Shown: positions 35,704-47,927, numbered from the stretch's first letter. The stretch: 64,000 nt of DNA from Pseudomonas sihuiensis (GCF_900106015.1 NZ_LT629797.1:3968001-4032000); one strand, 5' to 3'. Notes: a model not told the origin generated them from the sequence alone. Numbers and translations are program-made.

Positions 35704-35840
35704 ACAGGCATGCGGTGGGCGCTGTGGCTATCCTGAACGGGTAACGGCCATTCCCGGAGCGGCTGCTTGAGCGGCCTGGAACCGGGCAAAGCCTGTGGCG
35801 TCTGTGCTTAGATAGACGCTCACGCTGTAAAGGACACCGC

Positions 35841-37760
35841 ATGCAGATCGAACTGATCGAGATCCGCGACCACCTGAATCGCTACGCCCCCTTCGACAAC
35901 CTGCCGGAACAAACTCTCGACGAGATCGCCCGCCAGGTGCAGGTGGGCTACTTCAAGGCCGGTAGCGAAATCCTCGCCGTCGGTGCGCCGATCCACGAGC
36001 TGCATTACGTGCGCAGCGGCGCGGTGGAAATCCACCGGCGTGGCGGCGAACTGCACAACCGCCTCACCGAGGGCGACATCTTCGGTCAGGCCGGCCTGCT
36101 GCGCGGCAACAAGGTACGGCTGGGTGCCACCGCGATCGAAGACAGCCTTATCTACTTCATCCCCGGCGCGCTGTTCCATCAGCTCTGCGAGCAGTTCGAC
36201 AGCTTCGCCGACTTCGTCGAGGCCGAAGGCCAGTCGCGTCTGAAATCCGCCCTGGAAGACAGCCACGGCAAGGCCAGCGAGCTGATGAAGATCAAGGTGC
36301 GCAAGCTGATCTCGCGCAGTGCGATCAGCGTGCCCCTGGATACGCCGATCCAGCAGGTGGCGCAGGTGATGACCGAACACAGCGTGTCCTCGGTGATCGT
36401 CGTCGACCCCGGCACGCGCTGGCCCGACCCGAGCCAGGTGGACGTGGCCGACCAGCAGAGCCAGGTCATGGCCGGCATCCTCACCGACCGCGACCTGCGC
36501 ACCCGCGTGGTCGCCGCCGGGCTGGCCAGCGATACCCCGGTCAGCCAGATCATGACGCCCAACCCCATCACCCTGCAGGCCGACGACTCGGTGTTCGAGG
36601 CCATGCTGTGCATGCTGCGCAACAACATCCACCACCTGCCGGTGCTGCATCGCCGGCGCCCAGTGGGCGTGGTGGCGCTGGCCGACATCATCCGCTACGA
36701 GTCGCGCAGCAGCCTGTATCTGGTCAACGGCATCTTCAACAAGACCTCGGTGGAGGGGCTCAAGAGCCTGCTGCCGGACCTGCGCGCCACCTTCGTGCGC
36801 ATGGTCGCCGACGATGCCAGCGCACACATGGTCGGCAGCGCCATGAGCGGCATCGGCCGCGCCTTCAGCCAGCGCCTGCTGGAGTTGGCCGAACAGAAGC
36901 TCGGCCCGCCGCCGGTGCCCTACTGCTTCATGGTCGCCGGCTCCATGGCCCGCGACGAGCAACTGCTGCTCACCGACCAGGACAACGCCCTGGTGCTCGA
37001 CGATAGCTTCGACCCCGACGAACACGACGCCTACTTCGCCGAACTGGCGCAGTTCGTCAGCGACGGCCTGGCCGCCTGCGGCTACAGCTACTGCAAGGGC
37101 GGCATCATGGCCACCAACCCCAAGTGGCGGCAGCCGCTGAAGGTATGGCGGCAGTACTTCAGCGAGTGGATCGAGCGGCCCAACCCGGAAACCCTACTCA
37201 ACGCCAGCATCTTCTTCGACCTCGACGGCCTCTACGGCGAAACCGAGCTGGTGGAAAACCTCAAGGACCTGCTGGCACAGAAAGCCAGCGCCAGCCCTGC
37301 CTTCCTCGCCGCGCTGGCGCGTAACGCGCTCAACCGCACGCCGCCGCTGGGCTTCTTCCGCACCTTCGTGATGGAAACCGACGGCCGCCACCGCAACATC
37401 ATCAATCTCAAGGGCCGCGGCACCGCCCCGCTCACCGACCTGATCCGCGTGCACGCCCTGGCCTGTGGCTCCAAGGCGCAGAACTCGCTGGATCGCCTCG
37501 ACGCCATCGCTGCCACCAAGCTGCTGCCCAAGGAGGCGCTGGAGCACCTGCGTTACGCCTTCGAGTTCCTCAGCCTGGTGCGCGTGCGTCACCAGGCCCG
37601 TGAAGTCGAAGCCGGCAACGCGCCGAGCAACTACATCGAGCCGGAACAATTCAGCGCCAGCGAACGCCAGCACCTCAAGGAAGCCTTCCAGGTGATCAGC
37701 AACGCGCAGAAATTCCTGCGTTTTCGCTACCCGGCGCAACCGGCGAGCCGTCCGCGATGA
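35841..37760 (+). CDS. CNMP-CBS-DUF294 nucleotidyltransferase-like protein
   Basis: A 639-residue protein with three parts. A cyclic-nucleotide-binding domain is at about 15-125. A CBS pair is at about 155-300 (IQQVAQVMTEHSVSSVIVVD and VSQIMTPNPITLQADDSVFEAM). A DUF294 nucleotidyltransferase-like domain with DUF294_C is at about 320-630. The motif GSMARDEQLLLTDQDNALVL (about 371-390) keeps the GS...D-x-D pattern of the nucleotidyltransferase fold. Such proteins are related to GlnD-type sensors, but their target is not known. It is coupled (ATGA) to an exonuclease. Confidence 0.9.
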   Translation: MQIELIEIRDHLNRYAPFDNLPEQTLDEIARQVQVGYFKAGSEILAVGAPIHELHYVRSGAVEIHRRGGELHNRLTEGDIFGQAGLLRGNKVRLGATAIEDSLIYFIPGALFHQLCEQFDSFADFVEAEGQSRLKSALEDSHGKASELMKIKVRKLISRSAISVPLDTPIQQVAQVMTEHSVSSVIVVDPGTRWPDPSQVDVADQQSQVMAGILTDRDLRTRVVAAGLASDTPVSQIMTPNPITLQADDSVFEAMLCMLRNNIHHLPVLHRRRPVGVVALADIIRYESRSSLYLVNGIFNKTSVEGLKSLLPDLRATFVRMVADDASAHMVGSAMSGIGRAFSQRLLELAEQKLGPPPVPYCFMVAGSMARDEQLLLTDQDNALVLDDSFDPDEHDAYFAELAQFVSDGLAACGYSYCKGGIMATNPKWRQPLKVWRQYFSEWIERPNPETLLNASIFFDLDGLYGETELVENLKDLLAQKASASPAFLAALARNALNRTPPLGFFRTFVMETDGRHRNIINLKGRGTAPLTDLIRVHALACGSKAQNSLDRLDAIAATKLLPKEALEHLRYAFEFLSLVRVRHQAREVEAGNAPSNYIEPEQFSASERQHLKEAFQVISNAQKFLRFRYPAQPASRPR

Positions 37761-38464
37761 GTGAGCGCGCGGCCCAGGACTGGCCGCAACTGTTCGCCAA
37801 CCTCGCCGACAGCAGCCGCGACCCGCGCCTGCGCGCCTACTACGGCGCCGGCTGCGTCGCGGCCGATACGCCGCTGCAGGATGTCCCGCTGGTGGCACTG
37901 GACGTGGAAACCACCGGCCTCGACCCGCGTGAGCACGCCATCGTCAGCCTTGGTCTGGTACCGCTGAGCCTGCAACGCATACGCTGCAGCGAGGCGCGCT
38001 ATTGGGTGGTCAAGCCCACCGGCGAGTTGAACGCCGAATCGGTCACCTTCCACCACATCACCCACAGCGACATCCGCCACGCCCCACGCCTGGCCAGTGT
38101 GCTCGACGAACTGCTCGAAGCCCTGGCCGGCAAGGTGGTGGTGGCGCACTACCGTAATATCGAGCGCAGCTTCCTCGACCAGGCCGTGCGCCAGCACCTG
38201 GGCGAAGGGCTGATCTTCCCCATCATCGACACCATGGAACTGGAAGCCCGTCTGCATCCCAAACGCACCGTAAGCTGGTGGGATCGCCTGCGCGGTCGTG
38301 AGCCCACCTCCATCCGCCTGGCCGACAGCCGCCTGCGCTACGGCCTGCCGCTGTACTCGGCGCACCATGCGCTGACCGACGCGCTGGCCTGTGGCGAACT
38401 GCTGCAGGCCCAGGTGGCGAGGCATTACCCGGCGCCTACGCCGATCAGCGCACTCTGGAGCTAA
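37757..38464 (+). CDS. DEDDh 3'-5' exonuclease
   Basis: A 235-residue DnaQ-like exonuclease. Motif I is VALDVETTGLDP (Asp and Glu near 51-53), motif II is near VVVAHYRNIERSFLD, and motif III is YSAHHALTDALA with catalytic His and Asp near 206-210. It resembles the polymerase III epsilon exonuclease domain but lacks the alpha-binding tail. The ATG overlaps the stop of the CNMP-CBS gene, a pairing often kept in proteobacteria, so they probably act together in nucleotide signalling or DNA quality control. Confidence 0.9.
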   Translation: MSERAAQDWPQLFANLADSSRDPRLRAYYGAGCVAADTPLQDVPLVALDVETTGLDPREHAIVSLGLVPLSLQRIRCSEARYWVVKPTGELNAESVTFHHITHSDIRHAPRLASVLDELLEALAGKVVVAHYRNIERSFLDQAVRQHLGEGLIFPIIDTMELEARLHPKRTVSWWDRLRGREPTSIRLADSRLRYGLPLYSAHHALTDALACGELLQAQVARHYPAPTPISALWS

Positions 38465-38522
38465 ACTCCAGCCCCCACGCAATGCGTGGGCACTCTCGAA
38501 TCAAGATAGCGCAGACACGCCC

Positions 38523-38684
38523 ATGAATCGCCGCAAAAAGATCAAACAACTGCTCGAAGCCCACGCCAAGAAGGCCAATGCCAAGCTCGCGCCTAAAAGC
38601 AATAAACCCAAGTACATCAGCAAAGCTGACAGGGCGAAGTTGGAGGCTGAAGCTGCTCAAGAGCTTGTCACGCCCGCTGAGTAA
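38523..38684 (+). CDS. DUF2986 small basic protein
   Basis: A 53-residue Lys- and Ala-rich protein (MNRRKKIKQLLEAHAKKANA...) that matches DUF2986. It is probably cytoplasmic and nucleic-acid binding by charge, which is inference. It follows the exonuclease after 58 bases. A REP unit (GAGGCTAAAGCCTCTCCCAC) lies downstream at about 38747. Confidence 0.8.
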   Translation: MNRRKKIKQLLEAHAKKANAKLAPKSNKPKYISKADRAKLEAEAAQELVTPAE

Positions 38685-38775
38685 AAATCGGATAAACGGA
38701 TGATGCCCACGATGTGCGTCGGCCCCATCGAAAAGCCAAGAGCATCGAGGCTAAAGCCTCTCCCACACGAACGGG

Positions 38776-39678
38776 CTAACCCAGCACCTTGTCCGCCGTA
38801 TAAACCGCCTCATCAAGAAACACGTTTACCGCCGGGTGATCACGCTCGCCCTTGCGGTAAGCGAGGAACACACCGCGTTGGATCGCCGGCAGCAGCGGCA
38901 CGGCGGTGACGCCGGGTAGCGTTCGCACCAGGCGCAGGCCGGAGACGATGGAGATGGAGTTGCCCGAGGCGACCATGGCCGCGACCATCTCGAAGCCGGC
39001 GCAGTGGGCGTTGATGCGCGGCGCGTAGCCCGAGCGGCGGCACAGGTTGGTGATGAATTCGCCGAACGAACTGCCGGTGGAGTCCAGCGCCCAGGCTTCG
39101 TCGCGTAGCTCGGCGATGGTCAGGCTGTCGCGTCTGGCCAGGGCATGGTCGATGGGCAGCAACACGTGCAACTGGTCCTGGGTCAGGGGAATCAGCGCGT
39201 AGTTCTCGCGGTTCTCGTCGGGCTGCACGGCCAGGTCGTCGATCACCGCCACGTCGATCTGCCAGGCGCCGAGGGCGCTGAGGCTTTCCTGCGGCTCCAG
39301 CTCCAGCACCACCACGTTCAGCCGCGGGTAGGCGCTACGCAGCGCGCGCACGGTTTCCGCGATTACCGCCACGGCAATCGAGGGGAAGGCTGCCACGCGC
39401 AATTCACCGGCGATTTCGCCGCGCAGCAGCGCCAGCTCCGAGCGCGCTTCGTCGAGCACCATGAGAATGCGTTCGGCATGTGCCACCAGGCGCTCGCCGG
39501 CCGGGGTCAGCACCACGCCGCGCCCGCGCCGTTCGATTAGCGCCATGTCCACCTCGCGTTCGAGCTGGGACACTTGCTGCGAAACCGCCGAAGGCGTCAG
39601 GTGCAGCGACTCGGCGGCGGCCGCCATGGTGCGGCAGCGGGCCAGTTCACGCAGGGTGCGCAGACGGGTGATGTCCAT
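38776..39678 (-). CDS. LysR-family transcriptional regulator
   Basis: A 300-residue LysR regulator with the HTH at about 1-60 (MDITRLRTLRELARCRTMAAAAESLHLTPSAVSQQVSQLE) and the effector-binding domain at about 90-295. It is divergent from the L-serine ammonia-lyase gene and separated from it by an A/T-rich region of 183 bases. Local control of sdaA is a reasonable inference. Confidence 0.9.
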   Translation of the reverse strand: MDITRLRTLRELARCRTMAAAAESLHLTPSAVSQQVSQLEREVDMALIERRGRGVVLTPAGERLVAHAERILMVLDEARSELALLRGEIAGELRVAAFPSIAVAVIAETVRALRSAYPRLNVVVLELEPQESLSALGAWQIDVAVIDDLAVQPDENRENYALIPLTQDQLHVLLPIDHALARRDSLTIAELRDEAWALDSTGSSFGEFITNLCRRSGYAPRINAHCAGFEMVAAMVASGNSISIVSGLRLVRTLPGVTAVPLLPAIQRGVFLAYRKGERDHPAVNVFLDEAVYTADKVLG

Positions 39679-39861
39679 GGCGCGATCTCAATAGTTAAGG
39701 GTCGCTAACGAATAGGTTAAAAATAAATCAGTATACATAATGATATCGCCGGCCTTAGATAGAGATATCCACACGCGCTGAACCGGGCGCGTGGTTCACC
39801 CACATACAGGCATCGCTGAAAACCCGGTTTTCAGCCGTGCCCACAGAAGAAGAATCTCGCC

Positions 39862-41250
<1,389 letters not shown>

Positions 41251-41267
41251 TGCACCACCACTAGATA

Positions 41268-41308
41268 CAAAAACGCCGCGGACCCTGACAGATCCGCGGC
41301 GTTTTTGT
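41268..41308. terminator. Strong bidirectional-type terminator after sdaA
   Basis: ACGCCGCGGA and TCCGCGGCGT form a 10 bp stem with A-rich sequence on the left and TTTTTG on the right, so it can stop transcription from sdaA and possibly from the opposite strand. Confidence 0.93.
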
Positions 41309-41403
41309 TTGTGGCCGTTGGCGATGATGCGGCATTGAAAGCGCCCTCTCGCCCAGCCCCTCCCCATCAATCAATAGGAGAGGGGAACGAGCTGCGTAAA
41401 CAC

Positions 41404-41498
41404 TGAAAAAGCCGTCATGCCCGCGCAGGCGGGCATCCAGAACCTACGAATCATCTGGGCTCCCGCCTGCGCGGGAGTGACGATAAATAGCTTTTTCA
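41404..41498. repeat. 95 bp element with inverted ends, copy A
   Basis: The outermost bases TGAAAAAGC and GCTTTTTCA are exact inverted repeats. Inside, GTCATGCCCGCGCAGGCGGG is answered by CCCGCCTGCGCGGGAGTGAC. The second copy is at about 52671-52764. It lies just after the 3' end of the BCCT gene and could fold into one long hairpin. No coding capacity. Confidence 0.85.
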
Positions 41499-41506
41499 GA
41501 ACATCC

Positions 41507-43173
41507 CTAACGCGGCTCGCTCATCAGGCCTTTGACGATGGAAATACAGCCCACCAGCAGCACGATGGTGAACGGCAGGCCCGTCGACACGGCCATGGCC
41601 TGCAGCGCCACCAGACCGCCACCGAGCAGCAGAGCGATGGCGATCACGCCTTCGATGCTGGCCCAGAACACGCGCTGCGGTACCGGTGCATTGACCTTGC
41701 CGCCCGCGGTGATGGTGTCGATCACCAAGGAGCCCGAGTCCGACGAGGTGATGAAGAACACCACCACCAGCACGATGCCGATGAACGAAGTGATGCCGGT
41801 CAGCGGCATTTCACCGAGCATGCTGAACAGCTTCAGCTCCAGGCCGGCTTCCTGCGCACCGGTGAAACCATCGACCAACAGCTGGTTGATGGCGGTGCCA
41901 CCGAAGGCGGTCATCCACAGCACCGAGACCAGCGACGGCACCAGCAACACGGCGATGAGGAACTCACGCACGCTGCGACCACGGCTGACGCGGGCGATGA
42001 ACATGCCCACAAACGGCGACCAGCTGATCCACCAGGCCCAGTAGAAGGCGGTCCAGCCCTGGCTGAAGTTGGCATCTTCACGGCCGACCGGGTTGGACAA
42101 CGCCGGCAGGTACTGCAGGTAGGCGCCGAGGTTCTTGAAGAAGTCGGTGAAGATCACCAGGGTCGGCCCGGCGATGATGATGAACAGCAGCAGGGCCATG
42201 GCCAGGCCCATGTTGATCTCCGACAGGCGCTTGACCCCCTTGTCGAGGCCGGCGACCACCGAGGCCAGGGCGATCAGAGTGATGGCGACGATCAGCAGTA
42301 CCTTGGTGGTGTCCGTGGCCGGGATGCCGAACAGGTACTCCACACCCGCAGCCGCCTGCTCCGCGCCCAATCCCAGCGAAGTGACCAGACCGAACAGGGT
42401 GGCGAACACCGCGAGAATGTCGACGATATGCCCCGGCCAGCCCAGACGCGCTCACCCAAGATCGGGTAGAAGATCGAGCGGATCGACAGCGGCAGGCCCT
42501 TGTTGAACGAGAACAGCGCAAGTGCAAGGGCGACGATGGCGTAGATCGCCCAGGGGTGCAGGCCCCAATGGAAGATGGTCGCGGCCATGCCCAGGCGCAC
42601 GGCTTCCTCGGCATTACCGGCGGCACCGCCAAGCGGAGCCCAGTCGGTGCGCACGCCATCTTCACCGACGGTGATCCCACCCATCGCCGAGCTGTAGTGC
42701 GACATGGGTTCGGACACACCGTAGAACATCAGACCGATGCCCATACCGGCGGCGAAGAGCATGGAGAACCAGCCCATGTAGGTGTAGTCGGGGGTCGCGT
42801 CCTTGCCACCGAGGCGCACCTTGCCCAGCGGCGAGACGATCAGCCCTAGGCAGAGCAGGACGAAGATGTTGGCGGCGCCGATGAAGAACCAGGCCATGTG
42901 GTGAGTGAGCCAGTCGCGCACACCACTGAACAGCGGTTCGATCTGATTCTGCAGGGCCAGGGCGAGGATCACGAAGATCACCGCGACCAGTGCGGAGATG
43001 GTGAAGACCTTGCCGTGAATGTCGAGGGCGAAGACGAACTGCCCTTTGATGTTGTCCTGACCGATGACGTAATCGGTGTCGATCAGGTTGGCTTCACCGG
43101 TCGGTGCCGGGATGCCTTCGTGGGTTTCCGCTGCGGATGGCGGGGACGTGTCATGCGAAGGGACGTTTCCCAT
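41507..43173 (-). pseudogene. BCCT-family betaine/choline/carnitine transporter, frameshifted
   Basis: The N-terminal part (43173 to about 42443) reads a normal BCCT carrier: helices, then GWFSMLFAAGMGIGLMFYGV and IFHWGLHPWAIYAIVALALA. The C-terminal part (about 42440 to 41507) continues in another frame from VFATLFGLVTSLGLGAEQAA to MSEPR, with YWAWWISWSPFVGMFIARVS, the Trp-box of the family. The frames switch at 42441-42443, where the coding strand has GGG after the codons for ERVW and one more G restores GWPGHIVDIL. The intact protein would be about 555 residues. It could be a real lesion or a sequencing slip in a G run. Confidence 0.88.
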
Positions 43174-43458
43174 ACGAGGCGTACTCCTTGATGTGTTTTG
43201 GGCTCGCTAAGCCGAACGTGAACAGGACGGATGCCCTCCTCGAATTAAAGACGACCTGCAAGCGGGTCGAACCGGAAAGGGTAACACATGAATTCCGCTC
43301 ACTCAGACTCACAGACACATGAAAGTCCTGAATAATTCCTCGAAAGGTGGCAATTTGCCCGACACTGCCATTCGCCAGATAGCCATGGCAGGATGCTCGC
43401 GAACGCTGCATAACCCCCGTGGTCAGCTGCACACAGCCTGTGCAAAGGAAGACCCTGC

Positions 43459-44904
43459 ATGCCTGCGGATTTCGGCATTCCCCATCTGTTCGCGTATCTG
43501 ATCGCCACCATCCACGCCCTTGGTGTACTGGCCGCGATCCACGCCGTGCTGACCGTGCGCACCGCCCAGGGCGCGCTGGCCTGGGGCCTGTCGCTGTTCT
43601 TCATGCCCTACCTGACGCTGCTGCCGTACCTGGTGTTCGGCCGCAGCCGCTTCGATGCCTACGTCAAGGCGCGGCGCCAGGCCGACAAGGAAATGCACCA
43701 CGCCATGGCCGAACAGGATTGGCGCCCCTGGGTCGAGGAAGCCAAGGCGGCGCACCTGTCGCCGGCCTACGACCGCCTGCGCGCGCTGCCGCGCCTGTCG
43801 CATCTGCCTGGCCTGATCGGCAACCGCGTCGAACTGCTGATCGACGGCGAAGCCACCTTCGCCGCCATCTTCGCAGCCCTGGCCAGCGCCCAGCAGGTGA
43901 TCCTGCTGCAATTCTTCATCATCCGTGATGACCGCCTCGGCCGGCGCCTGCAAGACGTACTGCTGGAGCGCGCCTCCGCGGGCGTACAGGTGCATGTGCT
44001 GTATGACGGCGTCGGCAGCCATTCGCTATCCGCCGCCTTCATCGATCGCCTGCGCCGCGGCGGCGTGCAGATACACGCCTTCCCCACACGCGCCGGGCTG
44101 TTCAATCGCTTTCAGCTGAATTTCCGCAATCACCGCAAGATCGTCGTGGTCGACGGCGAGATCGGCTTTCTCGGCGGGCTCAACGTCGGCATCGAATACC
44201 TCGGGCAGAAGCCGCCGCTAGCGCCCTGGCGCGACACCCACGTCGAAGTGCGCGGCCCCGTGGTGGCCAGCCTGCAGGAAGCCTTCGCCGAAGACTGGTA
44301 CTGGGCCTGCCAGAAGCTGCCGCCGCTACTGATGCCGAGCAAGCAGGATGACCCCGGCCTGCTCTGCCAGGTGGTCGCCAGCGGCCCGGCCGACCCGCAG
44401 GAAACCTGCTCGCTGCTGTTCGTCGAAGCGATTCACGCAGCGCGCGAGCGGGTGTGGCTGAGCAGCCCCTATTTCGTGCCCGACGAGGCGCTGTTCGCCG
44501 CGCTGCGTCTGGCGGTGATGCGCGGCGTGGACGTGCGCCTGCTGCTGCCGTCACGCCCCGATCACCGCATTGTCTATGCCGCCTCCAGCCTCTACGCCTT
44601 CGAGGCGCTGCGCGCCGGCGTGCGCATCTTCCGTTACCAACCGGGGTTCCTGCACCAGAAGGCGCTGCTGATCGACCACGATGTCAGCATGCTGGGCAGC
44701 GCCAACCTGGACAACCGTTCCTTCCGCCTGAATTTCGAGGTCAACCTGCTGACCTTCGACGAGGGCTTCAACGCCCAGGTAGCGAACATGCTGGAGGAAG
44801 ACTTCAGCCGCTCACGCGAGCTGGTCAACGCCGACCGGCGCAACCTGCACCGCCTGCAGCAACTGGGCATGCGCGTAGCGCGGCTGATCTCGCCGATTCT
44901 CTGA
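43459..44904 (+). CDS. cls: Cardiolipin synthase (phospholipase D family)
   Basis: A 481-residue inner-membrane enzyme that joins two phosphatidylglycerols to cardiolipin and glycerol. Two N-terminal helices lie in about 5-62. The two HKD motifs are [17 protein letters not shown] (near 223) and [21 protein letters not shown] (near 402). The length is typical for ClsA. The 285 bases upstream (43174-43458) hold no gene and no clear signal. Confidence 0.95.
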   Translation: MPADFGIPHLFAYLIATIHALGVLAAIHAVLTVRTAQGALAWGLSLFFMPYLTLLPYLVFGRSRFDAYVKARRQADKEMHHAMAEQDWRPWVEEAKAAHLSPAYDRLRALPRLSHLPGLIGNRVELLIDGEATFAAIFAALASAQQVILLQFFIIRDDRLGRRLQDVLLERASAGVQVHVLYDGVGSHSLSAAFIDRLRRGGVQIHAFPTRAGLFNRFQLNFRNHRKIVVVDGEIGFLGGLNVGIEYLGQKPPLAPWRDTHVEVRGPVVASLQEAFAEDWYWACQKLPPLLMPSKQDDPGLLCQVVASGPADPQETCSLLFVEAIHAARERVWLSSPYFVPDEALFAALRLAVMRGVDVRLLLPSRPDHRIVYAASSLYAFEALRAGVRIFRYQPGFLHQKALLIDHDVSMLGSANLDNRSFRLNFEVNLLTFDEGFNAQVANMLEEDFSRSRELVNADRRNLHRLQQLGMRVARLISPIL

Positions 44905-44962
44905 GCCGCGGCTATGGTTAGGATGCCAGCCGCTGTTAGCTGTCAGCGAGAACCCGCCTGCC

Positions 44963-45688
44963 ATGACCAAGTGCTTTGCCCTGCTGCTCTGCCTGTTCGT
45001 CCTGCCCGCTCTGGCACAGGAGGAGATTCACGTCGGTGTCGAACTGCAGCCCTATCAGCCTTACTCGGATGTGGAGAACGGCGAATACCGTGGCTATGCA
45101 CGCGATCTGCTGGACGCCTTCGCCGCCGAGCATGGCTATCGCTTCGTCTACATGCCGCTGCCGGTCAGGCGCCTGCTCGGTGATTTTCTGTCCGGCCGGG
45201 TCGACCTCAAGTTCCCCGATCACCCGCAATGGAACGCCGACCAGAAAGCCGGCCATGACATCAACTACAGCGCCCCGGCAGCGCCTTATGTCGACGGCAT
45301 TCTGGTAAAGCCGCAGCACCTCGGTCAGGGCCAGCAGCGCATCGAACTGCTCGGCACGCAGAATGGCTTCACGCCCTGGCCCTACCTGCCGGACATCCGC
45401 GCCGGAAAAATCCGCCTGATCCAGGCCAACCAGATCGACTCGTTGCTGCGCATGGCAAGCAGTGACCGCGTCGACGCGGTCTACCTCAACCCCAGGGTAG
45501 TAGCCCACCAACTCAGGCAGATGCGCATGGCGGCCGACAGCCTGGTGTTCGACCCAGAGCTGCCGCACGTGGAAGATCACTACTACCTGTCGAGCATCCA
45601 CCACCCGCAACTGATCGAGGCGTTCAACCGTTTTCTCGAAGAACGGGCCGAATTGGTGAGAGAAATTCGCCGTCGCCACGGGCTGTGA
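44963..45688 (+). CDS. Periplasmic SBP_bac_3-type substrate-binding protein
   Basis: A 241-residue protein. The signal peptide is MTKCFALLLCLFVLPALA. It is followed by a family 3 solute-binding fold (IHVGVELQPYQPYSDVENGEYRGYARDLLDAFAAEHGYRFVYMPL). There is no ABC permease or ATPase gene beside it. Orphan proteins of this type can be sensors, or binding proteins for a distant transporter. The ligand is unknown. Confidence 0.8.
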   Translation: MTKCFALLLCLFVLPALAQEEIHVGVELQPYQPYSDVENGEYRGYARDLLDAFAAEHGYRFVYMPLPVRRLLGDFLSGRVDLKFPDHPQWNADQKAGHDINYSAPAAPYVDGILVKPQHLGQGQQRIELLGTQNGFTPWPYLPDIRAGKIRLIQANQIDSLLRMASSDRVDAVYLNPRVVAHQLRQMRMAADSLVFDPELPHVEDHYYLSSIHHPQLIEAFNRFLEERAELVREIRRRHGL

Positions 45689-45712
45689 GTCGACCCGTGG
45701 CGTGGCGGCGGC

Positions 45713-47845
45713 TCAGTACTTCCAGCTGACGCTCACGCTGGCATTACGCGGAGCGCCGTAGTAGGCCTGAGTCCAGTACAGGCTGCTCAGGTACTTCTCG
45801 TCAGTGAGGTTGTTGAGGTTGGCCGACACGCTCCAGTTCGGGTCAATGTCGTAGCTGGCCATGAGGTCGACCACGGCGTAGGCCTTCTGCTTGGCGTCGG
45901 CAGTACCGATAGAGGTGAACCCGTCGTCGGCAGTCAATGGCACGGCGATCTTGATATCGTCCTGCCAACGCACCGCGGCGCCGACCTTGAGCTTCTCCAT
46001 ACCCGGGATACGGTAGGTCGCGGCTGTCTTGATCATGTGCTTGGGCGAGTAGGTCACGGCATGCGAACCGTCGGCATTGGTGATGTCGACGAAGGTATAA
46101 CCAGCGCTGAGCTGCAGGCCTTCCAGCGGTTCACCGGAGAACTCCAGCTCGTAGCCTTCGCTGGTCAGGCCTTCGATGGCGCGGTAGTAGGCCACCGAAC
46201 CTCTCATGCCGGCCTGCTCGGCGAAGTTGTCCTGCTCGGTACGAAACACCGCCAGGGAAACGTTGACCTTGTCGTCGAACAATTCGCCCTTGATCCCGGC
46301 TTCGTAGTTCACACCTTCCAATGGTGCAAGGCGCGAACCCGTCACATCGTTCTTGGTCTGCGGCGTGAAGATTTCGGTGTAGCTGGCGTAGACCGAGTAC
46401 TGATCGGTGATGTCGTAAACGACACCAGCGTAAGGTACGACCTTGCCACTGTTCTTCGACGACTTGGCCAGACCGTAGTTGGTGCCGTCGCTCTTCACGT
46501 CGATCACACGAGCGCCGGTAATCAGGCTCAAGTCATCGGTCAGACTCCAGCGCGCAGCACCGTAGACGCTCTTCATGCGATCGGTGAAGTCACTGCCGGC
46601 GCTACCGTTGTCGTTACGGGGCTTCGGATAATTGCCGGTCCACTGCTCCAGCGGTGGCAGCATGGTGCCGGTGCTGGAGTCGTACCAGGACAGATCCTCC
46701 AGCTCGGAGCGCGACCAGCTGCCACCGAGGGCCGCCTCATGCTGGCGCCCGGCAAGGTTGAACGGGCCACTGACCTGCACATCGACGATCAGCTGCTTGT
46801 TCTCCTCGCTGTACTCGGATGGGTAGGAATACAGGCCGGCGCCGGTTTCTCGATTGGGCGTGCCGTAGACGTAGAACATCGAACCGTCGCTCTTCTTCTC
46901 CACACGGGTGAGCACGGTCTTGGCCTGCCAGCCGTTGTCGAAGGTGTGCGCCAGCTCGGCGAAGGTGCGATTTTCCTTGTTGTCCCAGTAGGCCCAATCG
47001 GTGGCGGTACTGGTAGAGCGCGAATAGTTGGTCTTGCCGCCGTCCTGATAGACCAGTGGCAAAGCCCCCCACATCGGCGAGTTGGCGTCGCTGGTCTGTA
47101 GGGTATGACCGAGGGTGAAGACGGTGCGGTCGTCCAGGTCGAACTCCAGTACGCCATGGAACACGTTCTTCTCACGCGAGTAACGGTCGAGGTAGGAGTT
47201 CTTGTTTTCGTTGGCGTACACCACGCGCCCACGCACTGTACCGGCATCGTTGAGCGCGCCGGACAGGTCGGTGTCGATGCGGCGCTTATCCCAGGAGCCA
47301 GCCGTCAGGTCCACGCGCGCCTGCGGTGCCAGGGTTGGTCGCTTGCGCACGAAGTTGACCGTTGCCGACGGGTTGCCGGTGCCGGAAATCAGGCCGTTGG
47401 CACCCCGGATCACTTCCACGCGCTCGTACATGGCGGTGTCCAGATCGCCCTCGACGTTGCCGTAGACGAAGGGCACGGAGATGCCGTCGTACTGGAAGTT
47501 GGTGATGTCGAAGCCGCGGGCGGTGTAGTAGGTGCGATCCGTTTCGACTTCCTGCACCTGCACGCCCGGCACGGCCTTGAGTGCATCGTTGACGCTGGTG
47601 AGCTTGAAGTCGCGCAGCTGGGCGCCGCTCAGGGTGGAAATCGACTGCGGCGTCTGCCGCGGGGTCAGGTCGAGCTTGGTCGCAGCGCTGCTGGGGGTGG
47701 ATTTGTAGCTATCGACCTCGGCCACCGTACTGCTGCCAACCACGGTCTGGGCATCGAGCTCGATCTGCTCCTGCTCGGCCAGGGCTTGATTGAAACTGCA
47801 GGCGGCCGCAACCGCCACCGCCAGGTGGGTTTTTCTGCTGAACAA
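45713..47845 (-). CDS. TonB-dependent siderophore receptor (FhuE/FpvA-like)
   Basis: A 710-residue outer-membrane receptor. The signal peptide is MFSRKTHLAVAVAAACSFNQ with cleavage near ALA. Plug domain covers about 50-160 (TPRQTPQSISTLSGAQLRDF, GFDITNFQYDGISVP, MYERVEVIRGANGLISGTG). The 22-strand barrel ends in the aromatic NASVSVSWKY terminus. The plug pattern matches the ferric-hydroxamate/pyoverdine type receptors. No N-terminal signalling extension for a sigma/anti-sigma pair is present. A Fur box lies upstream, so iron limitation should induce it. The siderophore is unknown. Confidence 0.92.
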   Translation of the reverse strand: MFSRKTHLAVAVAAACSFNQALAEQEQIELDAQTVVGSSTVAEVDSYKSTPSSAATKLDLTPRQTPQSISTLSGAQLRDFKLTSVNDALKAVPGVQVQEVETDRTYYTARGFDITNFQYDGISVPFVYGNVEGDLDTAMYERVEVIRGANGLISGTGNPSATVNFVRKRPTLAPQARVDLTAGSWDKRRIDTDLSGALNDAGTVRGRVVYANENKNSYLDRYSREKNVFHGVLEFDLDDRTVFTLGHTLQTSDANSPMWGALPLVYQDGGKTNYSRSTSTATDWAYWDNKENRTFAELAHTFDNGWQAKTVLTRVEKKSDGSMFYVYGTPNRETGAGLYSYPSEYSEENKQLIVDVQVSGPFNLAGRQHEAALGGSWSRSELEDLSWYDSSTGTMLPPLEQWTGNYPKPRNDNGSAGSDFTDRMKSVYGAARWSLTDDLSLITGARVIDVKSDGTNYGLAKSSKNSGKVVPYAGVVYDITDQYSVYASYTEIFTPQTKNDVTGSRLAPLEGVNYEAGIKGELFDDKVNVSLAVFRTEQDNFAEQAGMRGSVAYYRAIEGLTSEGYELEFSGEPLEGLQLSAGYTFVDITNADGSHAVTYSPKHMIKTAATYRIPGMEKLKVGAAVRWQDDIKIAVPLTADDGFTSIGTADAKQKAYAVVDLMASYDIDPNWSVSANLNNLTDEKYLSSLYWTQAYYGAPRNASVSVSWKY

Positions 47846-47927
47846 GGGACAATCTCCTGATGCGCTGTCGATAGCCGCTGGCAGTCCCTTCGCAGCCGAA
47901 TGCCTCCCTGGCAGGCATTTGCCAATC

